Under the pieces are notes generated by a model, which saw nothing but the letters and a program-made list of their open reading frames with translations, was not told the DNA's origin and searched no databases. The translations under genes and the position numbers were made by a program. From contig JAXMBL010000010.1 of NCBI GenBank assembly GCA_046349915.1, forward strand, positions 62,001 through 126,000: a stretch of DNA of 64,000 nt. The letters are read 5' to 3'. The stretch is from CAIXSC01 sp046349915 (lineage in GTDB: Bacteria; Planctomycetota; Planctomycetia; Pirellulales; Pirellulaceae). This document shows, piece by piece, positions 61,254 to 64,000 of this stretch (position 1 is its first letter; every line of letters starts with the position of its first letter).

Positions 61254-62724
61254 CCAACACTTCCTTCACAACTCGACTTGGTTCGACGCCGGTCAAGCGC
61301 TGATCCAACCCTTGATGGCGGAAGCTAAACCGAGTGTGTTCAATGCCCAAGCAATGGAGCACGGTGGCGTTGAAGTCGCGAATATGGACCGGGTTCTCGA
61401 CAATGTTGTAACTGAACTCGTCGGTCTTCCCGTACTCAAACCCGGCCTTGATGCCACCGCCCGCCATCCACAGCGTGAAGCAGCGTCCGTGATGGTCGCG
61501 CCCATAGTTATCGGGCTTCAAAGCGCCCTGCGAATAGATCGTGCGACCGAATTCGCCGCCCCAGATGACGAGTGTGTCGTCCAACAGGCCTCGCTGTTTC
61601 AAGTCCTTCACCAGCGCCGCCGCGGGCTGATCGACTCCGCCGGCTTGACCGCGGATGTTGCGAGGCAAGTCGCCGTGTTGGTCCCAGCCTTCGTGAAACA
61701 ACTGCATGAAGGGGACGCCTTGTTCGGCGAGTCGCCGGGCGATCAGGCAGTTGCGAGCGAAAGTGCCCGGCTTGCGGACGTCGGGTCCATACATATTGAG
61801 CGTCTCTTCCGTCTCGCCCGACAAATCCATGATCGTCGGCACCGAGACTTGCATGCGAAACGCCATTTCGTACTGAGCGGTGCGAGTTTGAGTTTCGGGA
61901 TCGCCAAACTCCTGAAACTGCTCGTCATTCAATTGAGCTAGATCGTCCAGCAGACGTCGTCGCATCTCGCGATCAATCCCCTCGGGATCAGACAAGTAAA
62001 GCACCGGGTTGCTTCCCGCGCGGAAGTTCACTCCTTGGTGCTTCGACGGCAAGAATCCGCTTCCCCACAGACGACTGTACAAGGCCTGACGTTGTCCCGG
62101 ACCATGCGACACGAACACGATGTAGGCGGGTAAGTTCTGATTGGGGCTGCCTAACCCGTAGCTGATCCACGCCCCCAAACTCGCCTTGCCTGGCTGCTGA
62201 GCGCCCGTGTTGATGAACGTGATCGCGGGATCGTGATTGATCGCCTCACTATGCAAGCTCTTGATGATCGTGATTTCATCGACCACCGAAGCGACGTGCG
62301 GAAACAATTCGCTGACCCAGGTTCCATGTTTTCCATGTTTCGCGAACTTGAAGATTGGCGCCGCGACCGGGAACGAACTCTGCCCCGACGTCATGCCCGT
62401 GATCCGCTGACCCATCCGGACGCTCGCCGGCAACTCCTTCCCATGCAACTCGTGCACTTCGGGATGGTAGTCGAACGTATCGATATGCGACGGGCCTCCC
62501 GCCATGAACAGATAGATCACTCGCTTGGCTCGCGGAGCAAAGTGAGGCAGACCGGGCAGTCCGCCCTGCTGCTGAGCCATGTGCGGTTCAAGGCCACTCG
62601 CGGGCCTCGCGGTTAGCGAGCCACCCATGAGCGACGCAAGCGCCACGGCCCCGAGCGGACGCGACGCCTGTTGCAGCAATTGACGTCGATGGAGAATCGT
62701 TTGAAGATCTTGCAGCGGTTGCAT
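61249..62724 (-). CDS. DUF1501 (sulfatase-fold) protein with Tat-like signal
   Basis: This is a 491-residue protein. The N-terminus LHRRQLLQQASRPLGAVALASLMGG is a Tat-type leader. DUF1501 signatures are VIYLFMAGGPSHIDTFDYHPE, SELFPHVASVVDEITIIKSLHSEAINHDPAITFINTG, GSGFLPSKHQGVNFR, GVPFMQLFHEGWDQHGDLP, LVIWGGEFGRTIYSQG and GRDHHGRCFTLWMAGGGIKAGFEYG. It is longer than the copy at 25522 and represents a different subgroup. It lies downstream of the DUF1553 gene on the same strand, the usual planctomycete pair. Its stop codon abuts repeat element C. Confidence 0.93.
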   Translation of the reverse strand: MQPLQDLQTILHRRQLLQQASRPLGAVALASLMGGSLTARPASGLEPHMAQQQGGLPGLPHFAPRAKRVIYLFMAGGPSHIDTFDYHPEVHELHGKELPASVRMGQRITGMTSGQSSFPVAAPIFKFAKHGKHGTWVSELFPHVASVVDEITIIKSLHSEAINHDPAITFINTGAQQPGKASLGAWISYGLGSPNQNLPAYIVFVSHGPGQRQALYSRLWGSGFLPSKHQGVNFRAGSNPVLYLSDPEGIDREMRRRLLDDLAQLNDEQFQEFGDPETQTRTAQYEMAFRMQVSVPTIMDLSGETEETLNMYGPDVRKPGTFARNCLIARRLAEQGVPFMQLFHEGWDQHGDLPRNIRGQAGGVDQPAAALVKDLKQRGLLDDTLVIWGGEFGRTIYSQGALKPDNYGRDHHGRCFTLWMAGGGIKAGFEYGKTDEFSYNIVENPVHIRDFNATVLHCLGIEHTRFSFRHQGLDQRLTGVEPSRVVKEVLA

Positions 62725-62800
62725 AAGGATGGACCTGACTTTCGATGACGCATGTTGTTCGAATGGACGCCCACACCTCGACTCGGGTGCGAGCCGAGTA

Positions 62801-64000
62801 TCATCCTCGAGTGAGCGAGGCGTCTAGATTGAGGATCAGGCTACAGACGACGGTCAGCGCCGCATGTTGAGCGGCATCCAGCGTTTCATCTCGCTTCGAC
62901 TCGCCCACCGACAAGAGCTTTTTCGCTCGCTCCGGTTCGGCCTGGAAGACGGCGAGTTCCCGGGCGTACGCTGCCACGAGTCGTTGCAAGGCTTGCGAGC
63001 TGGGATGCACGCCAGCGGCCAAACGATACGCATGGGTGATCTTCGCTTCGATCGTCGCGTCCCCTTCCCGCAGAGCTCGTTGAGCCAAGGCGCGAGACGC
63101 CTCGACGTACTGGGGATCGTTCATGGTCACCAATGCCTGTAGAGGCGTGTTGGTGCGCGAGCGACGCACGACGCAACTCTCGCGAGTCGGCGTGTCGAAG
63201 ACCAGGAGATTGGGCGCTGGCGCCGAACGTTTCCAATACGTATACATGCTGCGTCGGTACAGTTTTGGACCTGTGTCGGGCACGTAACGCTCGTTGCTGA
63301 TCGTCACTTCTTCCCACAATCCCGGCGGCTGGTACGGCTTAACGCTGGGACCGCCGATCGTGGGCACCAACAGACCGCTCGACGCCAAGGCGTTGTCGCG
63401 AATGAACTCGCCCTGCAAGCGGAACCGCGGGCCGCGTGCGAGCAGCCTGTTCTCTGGGTCGCGTTCGACCAGCTCTTTCGTCGCGCGAGACGATTGGCGA
63501 TAGGTGTTCGACAGCACGATCTGCCGCATCAACTGCTTGACGTTCCAGCCGCTTTCCGTGAAGTCGACGGCGAGCCAGTCGAGCAACTCGGGGTGGCTGG
63601 GCCAATCGCCTTGCGTACCGAAGTCCTCGACCGTGCGCACGATTCCCGTGCCAAACAATTGATGCCAGAGGCGGTTCACCGCGACACGGGCTGTGAGCGG
63701 ATGTTGAGGTTGCGTGAGCCAGCGGGCCAATCCCAAGCGATTGGGCGGCGAGTCGCTGGGGAGGGGGCCGAGCGCTGACGGGACTCCTGGTTCTACAGGC
63801 TCCTCCTTGCGCGGCTGCGCGTAATCGCCGCGGTTCAGCACATACGTCATCCGCGGACTCTTGCCGTCTTCCATCACCATGACCGTCGTAATCGGCTTGC
63901 GAGCGTCCGCGACCTCCGTCTTCAGCCGCGAGACCTCTTTCGCCAATTGCTGATAGGGGGCGTCGAATTGGTTCAAGTAATGCGTCAACAGAGCTTGACG
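62801..64000 (-). CDS. DUF1553-family planctomycete cytochrome-associated protein (5' end cut)
   Basis: The frame runs off the window edge, so the N-terminus (signal peptide, cytochrome C and DUF1549 regions) is not visible. The 399 visible residues match DUF1553: NRLGLARWLTQPQHPLTARVAVNRLWHQLFGTGIVRTVEDFGTQGDWPSHPELLDWLA, SNTYRQSS, GPRFRLQGEFIRDNALASSGLL, PYQPPGLWEEVT, RRSMYTYWKRSAPAPNLLVFDTPTRESCVVRRSRTNTPLQALVTMNDPQYVEASR. It precedes DUF1501 by 76 bases. Family members are exported and probably act with the DUF1501 partner on extracellular polymers. Confidence 0.92.
   Translation of the reverse strand, partial: RQALLTHYLNQFDAPYQQLAKEVSRLKTEVADARKPITTVMVMEDGKSPRMTYVLNRGDYAQPRKEEPVEPGVPSALGPLPSDSPPNRLGLARWLTQPQHPLTARVAVNRLWHQLFGTGIVRTVEDFGTQGDWPSHPELLDWLAVDFTESGWNVKQLMRQIVLSNTYRQSSRATKELVERDPENRLLARGPRFRLQGEFIRDNALASSGLLVPTIGGPSVKPYQPPGLWEEVTISNERYVPDTGPKLYRRSMYTYWKRSAPAPNLLVFDTPTRESCVVRRSRTNTPLQALVTMNDPQYVEASRALAQRALREGDATIEAKITHAYRLAAGVHPSSQALQRLVAAYARELAVFQAEPERAKKLLSVGESKRDETLDAAQHAALTVVCSLILNLDASLTRG

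Overview
The window reads as a chromosomal segment of a Planctomycetota bacterium, probably Pirellulales-like. This rests on gene content: two DUF1501 proteins, a DUF1553-type protein, a DUF1080 protein, an SHD1-domain protein, a DUF1559 protein, FG-GAP and PQQ-propeller secreted proteins, and a tetrahydromethanopterin-pathway formyltransferase (Ftr/FhcD), a combination characteristic of that phylum. The DNA is GC-rich with many GTG starts. No tRNA, rRNA, CRISPR array, prophage or intact transposase gene was recognised. Genus cannot be fixed from the sequence alone.

Layout. 1-2460: hslV (5' end missing), hslU and an Ate1/Bpt-type aminoacyl-protein transferase, a proteolysis cluster. 2595-6464: BlaI-type repressor, M56 membrane metalloprotease and an SHD1 secreted protein, behind a promoter that overlaps a BlaI-like operator. 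6757-9327 (minus): glgA-galT. 9708-18555: DUF1559 protein, MASE1 hybrid histidine kinase, a 1040-residue lipoprotein and a trypsin-like protease. 18843-26853: secreted haem/FG-GAP lipoprotein, PQQ propeller, HEAT protein, and an esterase-DUF1501 operon. 27124-30173: CYTH protein, plsC-cdsA, rsmG. 30307-36940: Gfo/Idh/MocA oxidoreductase, DUF2314-ankyrin protein, a 59-residue secreted peptide, DUF1080 protein, MR/MLE enzyme, NHL protein. 36983-40000: divergent TonB and TonB-dependent receptor. 40197-41255: a deoxyhypusine-synthase-like enzyme. 41301-45684: a PAS sensor kinase, then a HAMP kinase with an NtrC-type regulator. 45688-53985: envelope protein, copper-type P-ATPase, NagA-like deacetylase, ABC-F ATPase, SMP-30 protein and a small membrane protein. 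54137-58081: a giant membrane protein with a long disordered region. 58466-60975: fau-ftr-CDF operon. 61249-64000 (minus): DUF1553-DUF1501 pair, cut by the window edge.

The most unusual non-genic signal is a set of at least four families of short palindromic or repeat DNA. They lie between genes, usually just after stop codons. Seven of the eight convergent gene junctions carry an inverted repeat or repeat element, and two copies of one ~220-280 bp element begin with the TAG stop codon of the adjacent gene. The other observations worth following up are the bacterial deoxyhypusine-synthase homologue, the His-rich TonB/receptor pair, the NagA-like enzyme lacking the usual metal-binding Glu, the M56 sensor without a penicillin-binding domain, and the operon joining folate and methanopterin C1 enzymes.
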